A stretch of 64,000 nt of DNA, taken from contig NZ_CP102253.1 in assembly GCF_025145845.1 (NCBI RefSeq), positions 2,542,001 to 2,606,000 on the forward strand, written 5' to 3'. Below the pieces are notes generated by a model. It was not told where the DNA came from. It did not search any database and was given only the letters and a program-made list of their open reading frames with translations. This document shows, in pieces, positions 46,029 through 55,082 of the stretch (position 1 is its first letter; each line of letters starts with the position of its first letter). The position numbers were made by a program, and so were the translations under genes. This DNA is from Alistipes shahii WAL 8301. GTDB lineage: Bacteria; Bacteroidota; Bacteroidia; Bacteroidales; Rikenellaceae.

Positions 46029-47783
46029 TTATTCCTCCGGCTTGCGCAGTTGCAGATACAACTCGTCGAGCTGCGTCTGGTCGATGTAGCCCGGGGCGTC
46101 GAGCATCACGTCGCGGCCGGCGTTGTTCTTCGGGAAGGCGATGTAGTCGCGGATCGACTCCGAGCCGCCGAACAAAGAGCACAGACGGTCGAAACCGAAC
46201 GCAAGGCCGCCGTGAGGGGGCGCTCCGTACTTGAAGGCGTTCATCAGGAAGCCGAAGCGCTTCTGCGCCTCCTCGGGCGTGAAGCCCAGCAGTTCGAACA
46301 TCTTCTCCTGCAACTTCGAGTCGTGGATACGGATCGAACCGCCGCCGATCTCCGTGCCGTTGCAGACGAAGTCGTAGGCGTTGGCGCGCACGCGGCCCGG
46401 GTCGCTGTCGAGGTATTGCACATCCTCGAGCTTGGGCGAGGTGAAGGGGTGGTGCACGGCGTAGTAACGCTGCGTCTCGTCGTCCCACTCGAACAGCGGG
46501 AAGTCCACCACCCACAGCGGGGCGAACTTCTGCGGGTCGCGCAGCCCCAGCTGCTGGGCCACTTCGAGGCGCAGGGCGCACAGCTGCGTCAGCGTTTTGA
46601 ACTTCTTGCCGCAGAGGATGAAGACCATGTCCCCGGCCACAGCGCCGCAGCGCTCGGCCATGGCGCGCACCTCCTCGGGGGAGTAGAACTTGTCGATCGA
46701 CGACTTCACGCCGTCCTCCGCGACGCGAATCCAGACGAGGCCCTTGGCGCCGATCTGCTGCCGCTTGACGAACTCCGTCAGCGAGTCGATCTGCTTGCGG
46801 GTGTACGCGGCGCAGCCCGTGGCGGCGAATCCGGTGATGTATTCGGCCTCGTCGAATACGCTGAAGCCGTGCCCCTTGGCGAGGTCGGTGATCTCCGCGA
46901 ACTCCATGCCGAAGCGCAGGTCGGGTTTGTCCGAACCGTATTTCTCCATCGCCTCGATCCACGGCATGCGGCGCAGCGGCTCGGTCAGCTCGATTCCCAT
47001 CACATGCCTGAACATGTGCTTGGCCCAGCGCTCGAAGATTTCGAGCACGTCCTCCTGCTCGACGAACGACATTTCGCAGTCGATCTGCGTGAACTCGGGC
47101 TGGCGGTCGGCGCGCAGGTCCTCGTCGCGGAAGCAGCGCACGATCTGGAAATACTTGTCGTAGCCGGCGACCATCAGCAGCTGCTTGAGCGTCTGCGGCG
47201 ATTGGGGCAGGGCGTAGAACTGGTTGGGCGACATGCGGCTCGGCACGACGAAGTCGCGCGCTCCTTCGGGCGTCGAACCCACCAGGCAGGGGGTTTCGAT
47301 CTCGAGGAATCCCTCGTCGGAGAGGAAGCGGCGGATCTCCTGGGCCATCTTGTGGCGCAGAATCATGTTGCGTTGCAGGGGCGGACGCCGCAGGTCGAGG
47401 TAGCGGTACTTCATGCGCAGGTCGTCGCCGCCGTCCGAGACCTCTTCGATGGTGAAGGGGGGCACTTCGGCTTCGTGCAGGATGGCCACCTTCTCGGCCG
47501 TGACCTCGATGTCGCCCGTCGGCATTTTGGGGTTTTTCGACTGCCGCTCGACGACTTTGCCGACGACCTGGATGACCCATTCGCGGCCCACGCGGCAGAC
47601 CGTTTCGCGCGCCTCGGCGGGGGAGTGTTCCTCGACGACGATCTGGGTGATGCCGTAACGGTCCCTCAAGTCGATGAAGGTCATGGCGCCGAGGTTCCTC
47701 ACTTTCTGCACCCATCCGGCCAGGGTGACGGTTTGGTTGACGTTGCAGGCCCGGAGGCAGCCGCAGGTATGGGTTCTGTACAT
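46029..47783 (-). CDS. aspS: Aspartyl-tRNA synthetase
   Basis: 584 residues, bacterial type. OB-fold anticodon domain (VTLAGWVQKVRNLGAMTFIDLRD), class II motif 2 FRDEDLRADRQPEFTQIDCE, the aspartate-specific loop around MSPNQFYALPQSPQ, the GAD insert domain (about 280-410) and motif 3 GLAFGFDRL. It charges tRNA-Asp. The start is at MYRTHTCG. The upstream region holds a -7 box and a heptamer array; downstream an IS3 element was inserted 20 bp past the stop, so the native terminator may be lost. Confidence 0.97.
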   Translation of the reverse strand: MYRTHTCGCLRACNVNQTVTLAGWVQKVRNLGAMTFIDLRDRYGITQIVVEEHSPAEARETVCRVGREWVIQVVGKVVERQSKNPKMPTGDIEVTAEKVAILHEAEVPPFTIEEVSDGGDDLRMKYRYLDLRRPPLQRNMILRHKMAQEIRRFLSDEGFLEIETPCLVGSTPEGARDFVVPSRMSPNQFYALPQSPQTLKQLLMVAGYDKYFQIVRCFRDEDLRADRQPEFTQIDCEMSFVEQEDVLEIFERWAKHMFRHVMGIELTEPLRRMPWIEAMEKYGSDKPDLRFGMEFAEITDLAKGHGFSVFDEAEYITGFAATGCAAYTRKQIDSLTEFVKRQQIGAKGLVWIRVAEDGVKSSIDKFYSPEEVRAMAERCGAVAGDMVFILCGKKFKTLTQLCALRLEVAQQLGLRDPQKFAPLWVVDFPLFEWDDETQRYYAVHHPFTSPKLEDVQYLDSDPGRVRANAYDFVCNGTEIGGGSIRIHDSKLQEKMFELLGFTPEEAQKRFGFLMNAFKYGAPPHGGLAFGFDRLCSLFGGSESIRDYIAFPKNNAGRDVMLDAPGYIDQTQLDELYLQLRKPEE

Positions 47784-47815
47784 GGCGATATGTTATGTTT
47801 AGTCGTTACGATCCG

Positions 47816-47823
47816 CAAAGTTA
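47816..47823 (-). promoter_or_regulatory. -7 box TAACTTTG of aspS
   Basis: Minus strand TAACTTTG, 32 bp before the aspS start; where the -33 box should be lies the heptamer array instead. Confidence 0.5.
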
Positions 47824-47828
47824 ACTAA

Positions 47829-47860
47829 AATTCATAATTCATAATTCATAATTCATAATT
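47829..47860 (-). repeat. Heptamer array TTATGAA (4 units) upstream of aspS
   Basis: Four exact TTATGAA units on the minus strand (plus-strand TTCATAA from 47831 to 47858), ending about seven bases before the -7 box. Confidence 0.9.
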
Positions 47861-47973
47861 AAATGACAGGATGCCTTGTTAAAACCTTTGTGTGTGAAGA
47901 ACGCCGCCGCCGGAATTGCAGCGAGGCGGATGAAACGGCGGATATGCAGGGAAAAGAGCGAAAAGAGATGCGG

Positions 47974-48019
47974 AATCCCCGAAACGAACCTCCCGGGACC
48001 GGGCGTCGTTTCGGGGATT
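47974..48019 (-). terminator. Hairpin downstream of the alpha-galactosidase gene
   Basis: 14-bp perfect stem: AATCCCCGAAACGA (47974-47987) with TCGTTTCGGGGATT (48006-48019). The loop contains CCCGGG. A weak T-rich stretch follows on the minus strand. It closes the leftward glycan operon. Confidence 0.65.
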
Positions 48020-48062
48020 TGTTGGGCGGCCCGGATTTCGGACAGCCGTTTCTGACCGATAA

Positions 48063-50240
48063 TTACTCCACCGCTTTGAGTTCGAGTACGCGGCTCGCAT
48101 ATTCCTTGCCCACCGTGAATTCGAGTCCGTTCTCCATCAGGAACGCGCCGCTGAAGGTCTTGCCGTCCTGCGGGACCGGCTTCCCGTCGACGTTCAGTTC
48201 GGTGATCCGGTAGCGTTTGCCGGGGTCGAGACCCGCCATGCGGAAGGCCGGCGACGGCATGTTGAGGAAGTGCTCCAGCTTGTAGACGAACCAGACGGCG
48301 CGGTCCTTTTCGGGTGCGACGTACATCAGCGATGCATAGCCTGTCTTGTCGTAGGGCGAGATCAGCCGGTAGAGGTCGCCCTGCTGCACGATGGGGCGGA
48401 TCTTCTTGTAGTCGGCGATCGCCCTGCGGGCGAACTCCTTCTCTTTGCCGGTCATCTTTGAGGGTTGCAGCTCCAGCCCCAGGCGTCCCGACATGGCCAC
48501 GTCGAAGCGCAGTTTGAGCGGAACGTTGCGGCCCGTCTGGTGGTTGGGCGAGGCGCTCACGTGCGAGGCCATCGCCACGGCGGGATAGAAGTTCGACACG
48601 CCCCATTGCATGTAGATGCGTTGCAGGGCGTCGGTGTTGTCCGAGGTCCAGAATTCATCGTAGTAGGGCAGGACGCCATAGTTGACCCGGCCGCCGCCGC
48701 TGGCGCACGACTGCATCACCAGACGGGGATATTTCTCCTGGATGCGCCGCAGCACCTTGTCCATGCCGCGGTGGTACTCGATGTAGAGGTGCGATTGCCG
48801 GTCGGCCGGCAGGAAGGTCGAGCCGTAGTTGTAGAGCGTCATGTTGTCGTCCCACTTGATGTAGGCGATGTCGGGATGCGCGGTCATCAGACGGTCGACC
48901 ACGCTGAAGACGAACTCCTGCACCGCGGGGTTCGACAGATCGAGCACCTGCTGCGTGCCGCCGCGGCCCTTGCGGTTTTCGCGGTAGGGCTGCTGGATCA
49001 CCCAGTCGGGATGCTTCTCATAGAGTTCGCTCCGGGTGTTGGTCATCTCGGGTTCGATCCAGATGCCGAACTTCACGCCGTGTTTGCGGGCCGACTCGGT
49101 CAGTCCCTCGATGCCCTGCGGCAGTTTCTCGCGGCAGACCGTCCAGTCTCCGAGGCTCGTCTCGCCGTTGTTGCGCGGGTATTTGTCGCCGAACCAGCCG
49201 TCGTCCATCACGAACAGTTCGCCGCCCAGGTCCGCCAGGTCGGCCATCATCCGGTCCATGCCCTCCTGGTTGACCTTGAAATAGACGCCCTCCCACGAGT
49301 TGAGCAGCACGTCGCGAAGCTCGGTTCCGTGGTTGAGCCGGTGGAGGCGCGCCCATCGGTGGATGTTGCGGCTCACGCCGCTCTTGCCCTCGTCGCTGAA
49401 CGTGAAGGCGAATACCGGGGTCGTGAAGACCTCGCGGGGTTGCAGCGTGTATTGCGACTGCTCCTCGTTGATGCCCGCGAAGAGGTGCGTGGTGTGGGTG
49501 TTGTCGTTGTCCAGGGCGATGCGGTAGTTGCCGGCCCAGGCCAGCGTGCCGCCGATGACGCGGCCTGTCAACTCCCGGGGGCGTCCGTCGAGCGAGATCA
49601 TCAGCGAGGGGTTGTCGCGCTGCGTGTTGCGCACGCCGTCCTTGTTCTTGAGCACCTTCATGCCGTCGGTCAGCGGTTCTTCGTGGAGGTAGCATTCCGC
49701 TCCCCATGTGCCGTGGAAATGCGTCAGCCACGTGTCGCCCCGGCGGACGGGCATGTAGGCCGATGCGAACCGGTAGAGCGTCACGGGTTTCTTCTCCGTG
49801 TGGCTGATCTCGGTCCACGTCTCGATCACCTCGCAGTCGTCGTAGGTCTTGTAGAAGAGCGTCACGAAAAACGGGTAGTGCTTGTCCTTCATGGCGATGG
49901 CGGTGGTTTCGGAGCCGTCCCTGCGGTCGCGCGACACCGACTCGACAGCCAGTTCGAGCGACATCGAACCGTCGCCGTGCGTCGCCTGAATGGCTACTTC
50001 GCGGTAACACTGGGCGCCGAACTGCGGGTAGGCCGCATCGCCGAACGCCGCTCCGCTGGCGAGGATGTCGTCGGGCGAGGCGACGCGCGCTCCGAAATAC
50101 TGGAACAGAGGGGTTTTGCCTTTTTCTGCCGTCAGCAGCAGCGAGGAATTCCGGGTCGAGAGGAGGATGTTTTCCGCCCGGAGCATGCCGCCGGACAGCA
50201 ACGCAGCGCCGGCCCATGCCAATACCAAAAGTTTCTTCAT
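48063..50240 (-). CDS. GH36 alpha-galactosidase, exported
   Basis: 725 residues, full-length GH36. Signal peptide MKKLLVLAWAGAALLSGGMLRA; N-terminal beta-sandwich domain; TIM barrel with DDGWFGDKYPRNNGE, the nucleophile region YIKWDDNMTLYNYGS, the SGGGRVNYGVLPYYDEFWTSDNTDAL stretch (in parts: CASGGGRVNYG, EFWTSDNTDA) containing the acid/base aspartate, and a C-terminal beta domain. It removes terminal alpha-galactose. Separated from the upstream phosphodiesterase gene by 127 bp with a terminator-like hairpin, so it may be expressed at a lower level or separately. Confidence 0.93.
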   Translation of the reverse strand: MKKLLVLAWAGAALLSGGMLRAENILLSTRNSSLLLTAEKGKTPLFQYFGARVASPDDILASGAAFGDAAYPQFGAQCYREVAIQATHGDGSMSLELAVESVSRDRRDGSETTAIAMKDKHYPFFVTLFYKTYDDCEVIETWTEISHTEKKPVTLYRFASAYMPVRRGDTWLTHFHGTWGAECYLHEEPLTDGMKVLKNKDGVRNTQRDNPSLMISLDGRPRELTGRVIGGTLAWAGNYRIALDNDNTHTTHLFAGINEEQSQYTLQPREVFTTPVFAFTFSDEGKSGVSRNIHRWARLHRLNHGTELRDVLLNSWEGVYFKVNQEGMDRMMADLADLGGELFVMDDGWFGDKYPRNNGETSLGDWTVCREKLPQGIEGLTESARKHGVKFGIWIEPEMTNTRSELYEKHPDWVIQQPYRENRKGRGGTQQVLDLSNPAVQEFVFSVVDRLMTAHPDIAYIKWDDNMTLYNYGSTFLPADRQSHLYIEYHRGMDKVLRRIQEKYPRLVMQSCASGGGRVNYGVLPYYDEFWTSDNTDALQRIYMQWGVSNFYPAVAMASHVSASPNHQTGRNVPLKLRFDVAMSGRLGLELQPSKMTGKEKEFARRAIADYKKIRPIVQQGDLYRLISPYDKTGYASLMYVAPEKDRAVWFVYKLEHFLNMPSPAFRMAGLDPGKRYRITELNVDGKPVPQDGKTFSGAFLMENGLEFTVGKEYASRVLELKAVE

Positions 50241-50283
50241 TGCAGGGTTGTCGTATAAGGTTGATTTCGGGTATAAAACTAAT

Positions 50284-50341
50284 AAAAAAACGCGGATTCC
50301 GCAAAGAACGCAGGCCGGACAATCGTCCGGCCTGCGAATCC
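50284..50341 (-). terminator. Terminator-like hairpin between GDPD and alpha-galactosidase genes
   Basis: 12-bp perfect stem (50309-50320 / 50325-50336, loop AATC), extended by GGATT / AATCC, then seven T on the minus strand (50290-50284). It would reduce read-through into the last gene of the operon. Confidence 0.75.
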
Positions 50342-50367
50342 AGAAATCCGAAACGGAGCCTCCGCGG

Positions 50368-52545
50368 TTATTTCGGGGCTGTGACGAACGGTGTCTCCAG
50401 CAGTTTTTTCAGCGTGGCGGGGTTGTCGGTGGTGATGTAGTCGACACCCAGCGCGATGCAGGCCATCATGTCGGCCGTCGAATTGACCGTCCAGGCGTTG
50501 ACCTCGATTCCGCCGGCGTGGGCTTCCGTCACCCACTCGGGTTTTTTCGAAAGCACGGTCGAATACTGGTAGTCGATGCCCGAGAGCTTGTCCGCCGCGA
50601 CTTCGGCCGGAGCCTTGTCGCCGCCCAGGTACTGTACGCCGGCCGCGGGCATGGCCGCCCGGAGCTGCTTGCAGACCTCGTAGTCGAAGGCGATGTAATC
50701 GACCCGCGTCTCCATCGACTTCGCCTTGACGGCGGCCACGACGGCGTTGACGGCCCGCGTGTTGCTTGCAGCCGAACTGTGGGTCTTGATTTCGCAGATC
50801 AGTTTCATCGAAGCGTCCTTGGCGCCCTGCTCCAGATAGGCGTCAAGCGTCGGCAGTTTTTCGCCGTTGGCCAGCGTGAGGTCCCTGATCTGTGCATAGG
50901 CGCTCTCTTCGATCCGCAGGTCGCTGCCTGCCACCGTCGCGTTGTGGTTGATCACCGGCACGTCGTCGGCGGTGATCCAGACGTCGAACTCGGCGCCGTG
51001 GATGCCCAGTTTCTGGGCGTTGGTCAGGGCAGCGATCGAATTCTCGGTCGAATTCTCCACGCCGTCCTGATGCTGGCCGCGGTGCGCGATGATCCGGGGC
51101 ATCGAGACGGAGGGATTGTCGCAGACGGTGAATTCGACCGTGCCGAGCGGGTATTGGCTGCCGTTGCGGACGAGCGCCATGAAATACCGGCCCGTTCCGG
51201 CGGGAATCCCCGCGGGGAGGGTCACTGCCAGCGACTGAAGGGTATTGTCGCCGGAGGCTTCGGTGAATGCGGCGTCGGCCGTGAACGCTGCGGTCACGTT
51301 GGCCGACGAGGTGAACTTCACCTTGTCGCCGGCTGCGAAACCGTTGCCGTAGACCGTATAGGTGTAGCCTGCGCCGATCTCGCACCTGGTCAGGTAGGTG
51401 AGGTTCGAGAGTGCGAATTCCACGGGCGTCTGGCCGGCGAACGCCGCATCCTGGTAGAGCAGGGCGATCTGGTCCCCGGTCAGCGCGTCGTCGAAGACGC
51501 GGGCCAGAACCACTTCGCCGTTCCATGCGTTGCCCATCGAGCCTACGGCCGAGTCGCCGCCCAGCGCGAACCACCGTGCGCCGTCCTTGGCGTGGATCAG
51601 TTCGCCCGGAGCGTCGGCCGTGCCCTTGAGTTGGCCGTCCACGTAGATATAGGCTTTCTCGGCGGTTTTGTCCCAGACGCCCACGACGTGGTAGTAGCGG
51701 CCCGGTTCGGGCGTCACGTCGCTCTGCGCCCAGCGCCACGTGCTTTTGCCTGTGGTGCTCACATTGGGCAGGAATGTGATGCAGGCCGGATGGCCTCCCT
51801 GGCCCTCCTTGCAGATCAGGAAACCCGTGCCGCCGGCTTCATGCGCCGAGAAGGGCTTGTACTCCTTCGTGCCGTCGTTGCGGTTCGAACGCAGGACGAC
51901 CTCCAGCGTGTGGCCGTCGTCCAGACCCTGCTTGAACGTCTCGTTCGTGTAGTAGTCCACCCGGTAATAGGAATCCTTGCGGGAACCCTGCCCCGGGGTG
52001 TGCGTGTAGTTGGTCACGATGCGCTTGTAGACGTCGTGGTAATAGCAGGTCAGCGCCGTGCCGGGGTAGGAGAGCACCTCGTTCTTGAGCGGCGATACGT
52101 CCTCGGCCGTGCCGTCGGCGTGGAAGACAACGTCGAGCAGGTCGGCTTTCGGCGCTTCGGGCGGCACAGGTCCGGGTTCCTGCGTGATGGTGAACTCCTC
52201 GACCAGCGTGGGGTCCGAGACCGAGATGAACCGGACTACGCCGGAGCGCTCCCTGCTCACGGTGTTTTCCGGAATCAGAATCGCCAGCGTCATGCCGTCG
52301 ACGGTGGGGTGGGTGAACCAGTCGGTCTTGCTCTGGTCTATCGCATAGGTCCATTTGCCGTCGGTCGTTACGGTGAACACGACCGTGCTCCCTTCGTAGG
52401 GGATGGTCCCGTTTTCGGGGGCGAGGTTGGACGCTACCGAGAACGCGACGTTTTTCCATTCGGCCGTCTCGTCGTCTTTGCACGACGGGCAGAGCGCCAG
52501 GGCGAAAGCCGTGAACAGAAAAAACGATAAAAAACCTTTTTTCAT
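50368..52545 (-). CDS. Multidomain lipoprotein with glycerophosphodiester phosphodiesterase domain
   Basis: 725 residues. Lipoprotein signal ending near C19/C22 (ALALCPSC). Order: BACON-like domain (about 30-125), LamG/concanavalin-like lectin domain (about 135-345, FNGEVVLARVFDDALTGDQIALLYQDA-like end), IPT/TIG-like immunoglobulin domain (about 360-465, YTVYGNGFAAGDKVKFTS), and a C-terminal GDPD domain with RIIAHRGQHQDG, ENSTENS, GAEFDVWITADDVPVINHN and CIALGVDYITTDNP. The GDPD catalytic residues are present. It probably cuts a glycerophosphodiester in a bound polymer at the cell surface. Third-from-last gene of the SusCD operon. Confidence 0.85.
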   Translation of the reverse strand: MKKGFLSFFLFTAFALALCPSCKDDETAEWKNVAFSVASNLAPENGTIPYEGSTVVFTVTTDGKWTYAIDQSKTDWFTHPTVDGMTLAILIPENTVSRERSGVVRFISVSDPTLVEEFTITQEPGPVPPEAPKADLLDVVFHADGTAEDVSPLKNEVLSYPGTALTCYYHDVYKRIVTNYTHTPGQGSRKDSYYRVDYYTNETFKQGLDDGHTLEVVLRSNRNDGTKEYKPFSAHEAGGTGFLICKEGQGGHPACITFLPNVSTTGKSTWRWAQSDVTPEPGRYYHVVGVWDKTAEKAYIYVDGQLKGTADAPGELIHAKDGARWFALGGDSAVGSMGNAWNGEVVLARVFDDALTGDQIALLYQDAAFAGQTPVEFALSNLTYLTRCEIGAGYTYTVYGNGFAAGDKVKFTSSANVTAAFTADAAFTEASGDNTLQSLAVTLPAGIPAGTGRYFMALVRNGSQYPLGTVEFTVCDNPSVSMPRIIAHRGQHQDGVENSTENSIAALTNAQKLGIHGAEFDVWITADDVPVINHNATVAGSDLRIEESAYAQIRDLTLANGEKLPTLDAYLEQGAKDASMKLICEIKTHSSAASNTRAVNAVVAAVKAKSMETRVDYIAFDYEVCKQLRAAMPAAGVQYLGGDKAPAEVAADKLSGIDYQYSTVLSKKPEWVTEAHAGGIEVNAWTVNSTADMMACIALGVDYITTDNPATLKKLLETPFVTAPK

Positions 52546-52593
52546 ATTAGGAAGGTTATATGGTTAATTTTTCAGTTGATTGATCCGGCCGGG

Positions 52594-53097
52594 TCATTGG
52601 GCGTTTTCAGGCTTCTCCGTCGTGGGGCGGACCGGGAAGATCAGCACCGTGGCGGCCGCCGCGTTCACCTCCGTGTCGGGACTGCCGACCGAAACGGGCA
52701 GCACGCAGCGACTGTCCGCCGTGATCGCCGAGACGTCGATCCGAATGCCGATCTTCGCGGTGTGGGCGTTGTTGTCGAGCCGCACGGCGGCGGTCGGGAG
52801 GTCGTAGCAGGCTTCGGGCATCAGCACGTAAGCCGTACCGTTGGCCTTGTTGTAGGCGGCCAGCGCTTCGGCGTCGACCGAGAGTGCGGCCGTCGAACCG
52901 CCTTCGTTGTAGCCGCTCCGGTAGATCCACACCTCGTAGTCGATCGCTGCGGCATCGGCCGTCAGGGCGACCTGTTGCAGGCCGTTTTTCGGGATCAGCA
53001 CCTTCGAGCCGATGTCGTATCCGATCTCTTCGTTGTCGGAGCACCCGGCCAGGCAAGCTGCCGCCGACAGCGCGAGCGCTAAAAATAGCTTTTTCAT
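52594..53097 (-). CDS. DUF1735-type surface lipoprotein of the SusCD operon
   Basis: 167 residues. Lipoprotein signal MKKLFLALALSAAACLAGC; the mature part (VLIPKNGLQQVALTADAAAI, LSVDAEALAAYNKANGTAYV, CYDLPTAAVRL, then ...VLPVSVGSPDTEVNAAAATVLI) is the DUF1735 (BT_3987-like) beta-sandwich pattern. Only one such domain is present, so it is a short SusE-position protein that likely helps bind glycan. 22 bp after susD. Confidence 0.82.
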   Translation of the reverse strand: MKKLFLALALSAAACLAGCSDNEEIGYDIGSKVLIPKNGLQQVALTADAAAIDYEVWIYRSGYNEGGSTAALSVDAEALAAYNKANGTAYVLMPEACYDLPTAAVRLDNNAHTAKIGIRIDVSAITADSRCVLPVSVGSPDTEVNAAAATVLIFPVRPTTEKPENAQ

Positions 53098-53119
53098 GGT
53101 CGTTTCTTTTCGCTAATGG

Positions 53120-55063
53120 TTAATAACCCGGATTCTGAACCAGCTGGCCGTTGATGTTGAGCTGCGAGTTGGGGATCGCCAGCCAGTAGTGTTTCGGCGT
53201 GGTGAAGATGCGCGTGTCGTTCTCCTTCATGTCGACCAGCTTGTAGAACTTCTCGGGCGTGTCGCCCTCGATGTTCCAGGCCTTCGGGATGGGGCGCAGG
53301 CACTCTTCGGCGATCTTCCAGCGGCGGATGTCGTGGAAACGGCGTCCTTCCAGCATGAATTCAATCGAACGTTCGCGGCGGATGATGTCGCGCAGCTTCT
53401 GGCCCGAGGGGATGCCGCCGGCCCTGCTCCACGAATCCTGGAACGTCGGAAGGCCGCAGCGCGAGCGGATCTTGTTCAGGCACTCGTAGCCGTAGTCGCT
53501 CAACGTGCCGTCGTACTCGAAGTCGGCTTCGGCGTAGCTTAAGTATAGCTCGGCGATGCGCATGTAGGGGAAGACGTAGCTCATGTAGGTGCTGACGGAG
53601 TAGTTTCCGCTTGAGTTGAGCGTCATCTTCGACTGTTCGTTGACCCATTTCTGGCAGAAATAACCGTTGTAGGACTGGTATTCGTTGTCGTAGCTGCCGG
53701 TGAAGCCCTGCGGCTCGCCCTTGTGCGCCTTGATGGTCATTTTGCCGCCGTTGAAGCGGTACGTGCCCCGGTCATAACCCACCGACGCATAGAAGCGCGG
53801 CTCCTTGTGGAGGTGCATCTCGACCGTCCCGGCCGCCTTGTTGTAGGCCAGCGGGTCGATGTCCTTCGTCTCGGGGTCGTCCTCCCACGGAAGTCCGTTC
53901 CGGGTGTAATACATCTGGACGGCCTCGAACGTCGGGCACAAATAGCCGCGGTAGGCGCCCGACACCTTCGTGTAGTTGTTGGCCAGGTGGCAGCCGAACT
54001 GCTTCTGCGTGTAGGTGATCGAGCCTGACTTGTTCAAGCTCATCAGGTACTCGTTCTGGTTCAAGAACTGTGTCGCGTTGCCGTCGCCGGTGAAGATGTA
54101 GGTGTAGTTGGCGCGCCCCAGTTCGAACGGGTCGGTCGTGCTGGTGCTTTTCGACACGGAGAGGCCCAGTTGGCGGTCGTCCATCGTGTAGGCTCCCGTT
54201 TCCTTCGAAGCCTCCACGCAGTCGATAGCCTCCTTGGCGGCGTCCATCGCGCGTTTCCACTTCTCGGCGTCGTAGGTCTGGTTGATCAGGTGCGTGCCGT
54301 CCTTGTTGACGAAATCGGCGTAGAATTCCGAATTGCCGTTCACCAGCGGCGATGCGGCGTAGAGCAGCAGGCGGGCGCGGTAGGCCAGCGCCGTGGCCTT
54401 GATGGCGCGGCCGTACGCGATGGGACCCCAGTAGTCGGGCAGCATGTCGGCGGCCTTGCGGAACTCCTCCTCGATGAAATTGACGCACTCGTCGTAGGTG
54501 CTGCGCGGCACGTTCACGCTGCTGGCCGGCGCATTCAGGTCGATCTCCTCCCGGGCCAGTACGATCGGACCGTAGTACTCCAGCAGGATCTGGTGCAGGT
54601 GGGCGATCAGGAAGTGCGCCTCGCCCGACCAGTAGCGCAGGTTGGCCTCCGAGATGTCGGGAACAGAACCTATGTTGTTCAGGAAGTTGTAGGCATAACG
54701 GATGCCTTCGTAGATGTTGTACGAGTAGTTGCCCGTCGGAAGTCCCGAGGTCGTTCCCCACATGTTGAAGTAGGTGTTCGTCGAGGACTCCTGCGAGGTG
54801 GCGTATACGAGGCTCTTCCACGAGAAATAACGCACCGATCCGTAGTAACTCGAAATCAGGTCGTCGCCGCCGCTCAGGTCGGGCATGGCCTGCGCATGGA
54901 ACAGGTCGGGGCACTTGCCGTAGACCATGAAGAGCATCTTTTCGGCCTGGGCCTGGGTCTTGTAGATGTCGTCCTGCGTGGGACTGCCCTCGGGAACGAC
55001 ATCCAGGAAATCGCAGGATGCGGCCGCGAGAAGGAGGGCTAACGCCATTGCTATTTTTTTCAT
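53120..55063 (-). CDS. SusD/RagB family outer-membrane lipoprotein
   Basis: 647 residues, somewhat longer than average. Signal with lipobox AAASC, then the SusD hallmarks FLDVVPEGSPTQDDIYKTQAQAE (in parts), TPR-like helical scaffold, GRAIKATALAYRARLLLYAASPL and the C-terminal IRRERSIEFMLEGRRFHDIRRW. It forms the lid on the SusC pore and captures the glycan. 19 bp after the susC gene. If susC is out of frame, this gene still has an intact frame, but polar effects are possible. Confidence 0.94.
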   Translation of the reverse strand: MKKIAMALALLLAAASCDFLDVVPEGSPTQDDIYKTQAQAEKMLFMVYGKCPDLFHAQAMPDLSGGDDLISSYYGSVRYFSWKSLVYATSQESSTNTYFNMWGTTSGLPTGNYSYNIYEGIRYAYNFLNNIGSVPDISEANLRYWSGEAHFLIAHLHQILLEYYGPIVLAREEIDLNAPASSVNVPRSTYDECVNFIEEEFRKAADMLPDYWGPIAYGRAIKATALAYRARLLLYAASPLVNGNSEFYADFVNKDGTHLINQTYDAEKWKRAMDAAKEAIDCVEASKETGAYTMDDRQLGLSVSKSTSTTDPFELGRANYTYIFTGDGNATQFLNQNEYLMSLNKSGSITYTQKQFGCHLANNYTKVSGAYRGYLCPTFEAVQMYYTRNGLPWEDDPETKDIDPLAYNKAAGTVEMHLHKEPRFYASVGYDRGTYRFNGGKMTIKAHKGEPQGFTGSYDNEYQSYNGYFCQKWVNEQSKMTLNSSGNYSVSTYMSYVFPYMRIAELYLSYAEADFEYDGTLSDYGYECLNKIRSRCGLPTFQDSWSRAGGIPSGQKLRDIIRRERSIEFMLEGRRFHDIRRWKIAEECLRPIPKAWNIEGDTPEKFYKLVDMKENDTRIFTTPKHYWLAIPNSQLNINGQLVQNPGY

Positions 55064-55082
55064 AACGGTATCTTCTTTTGGA

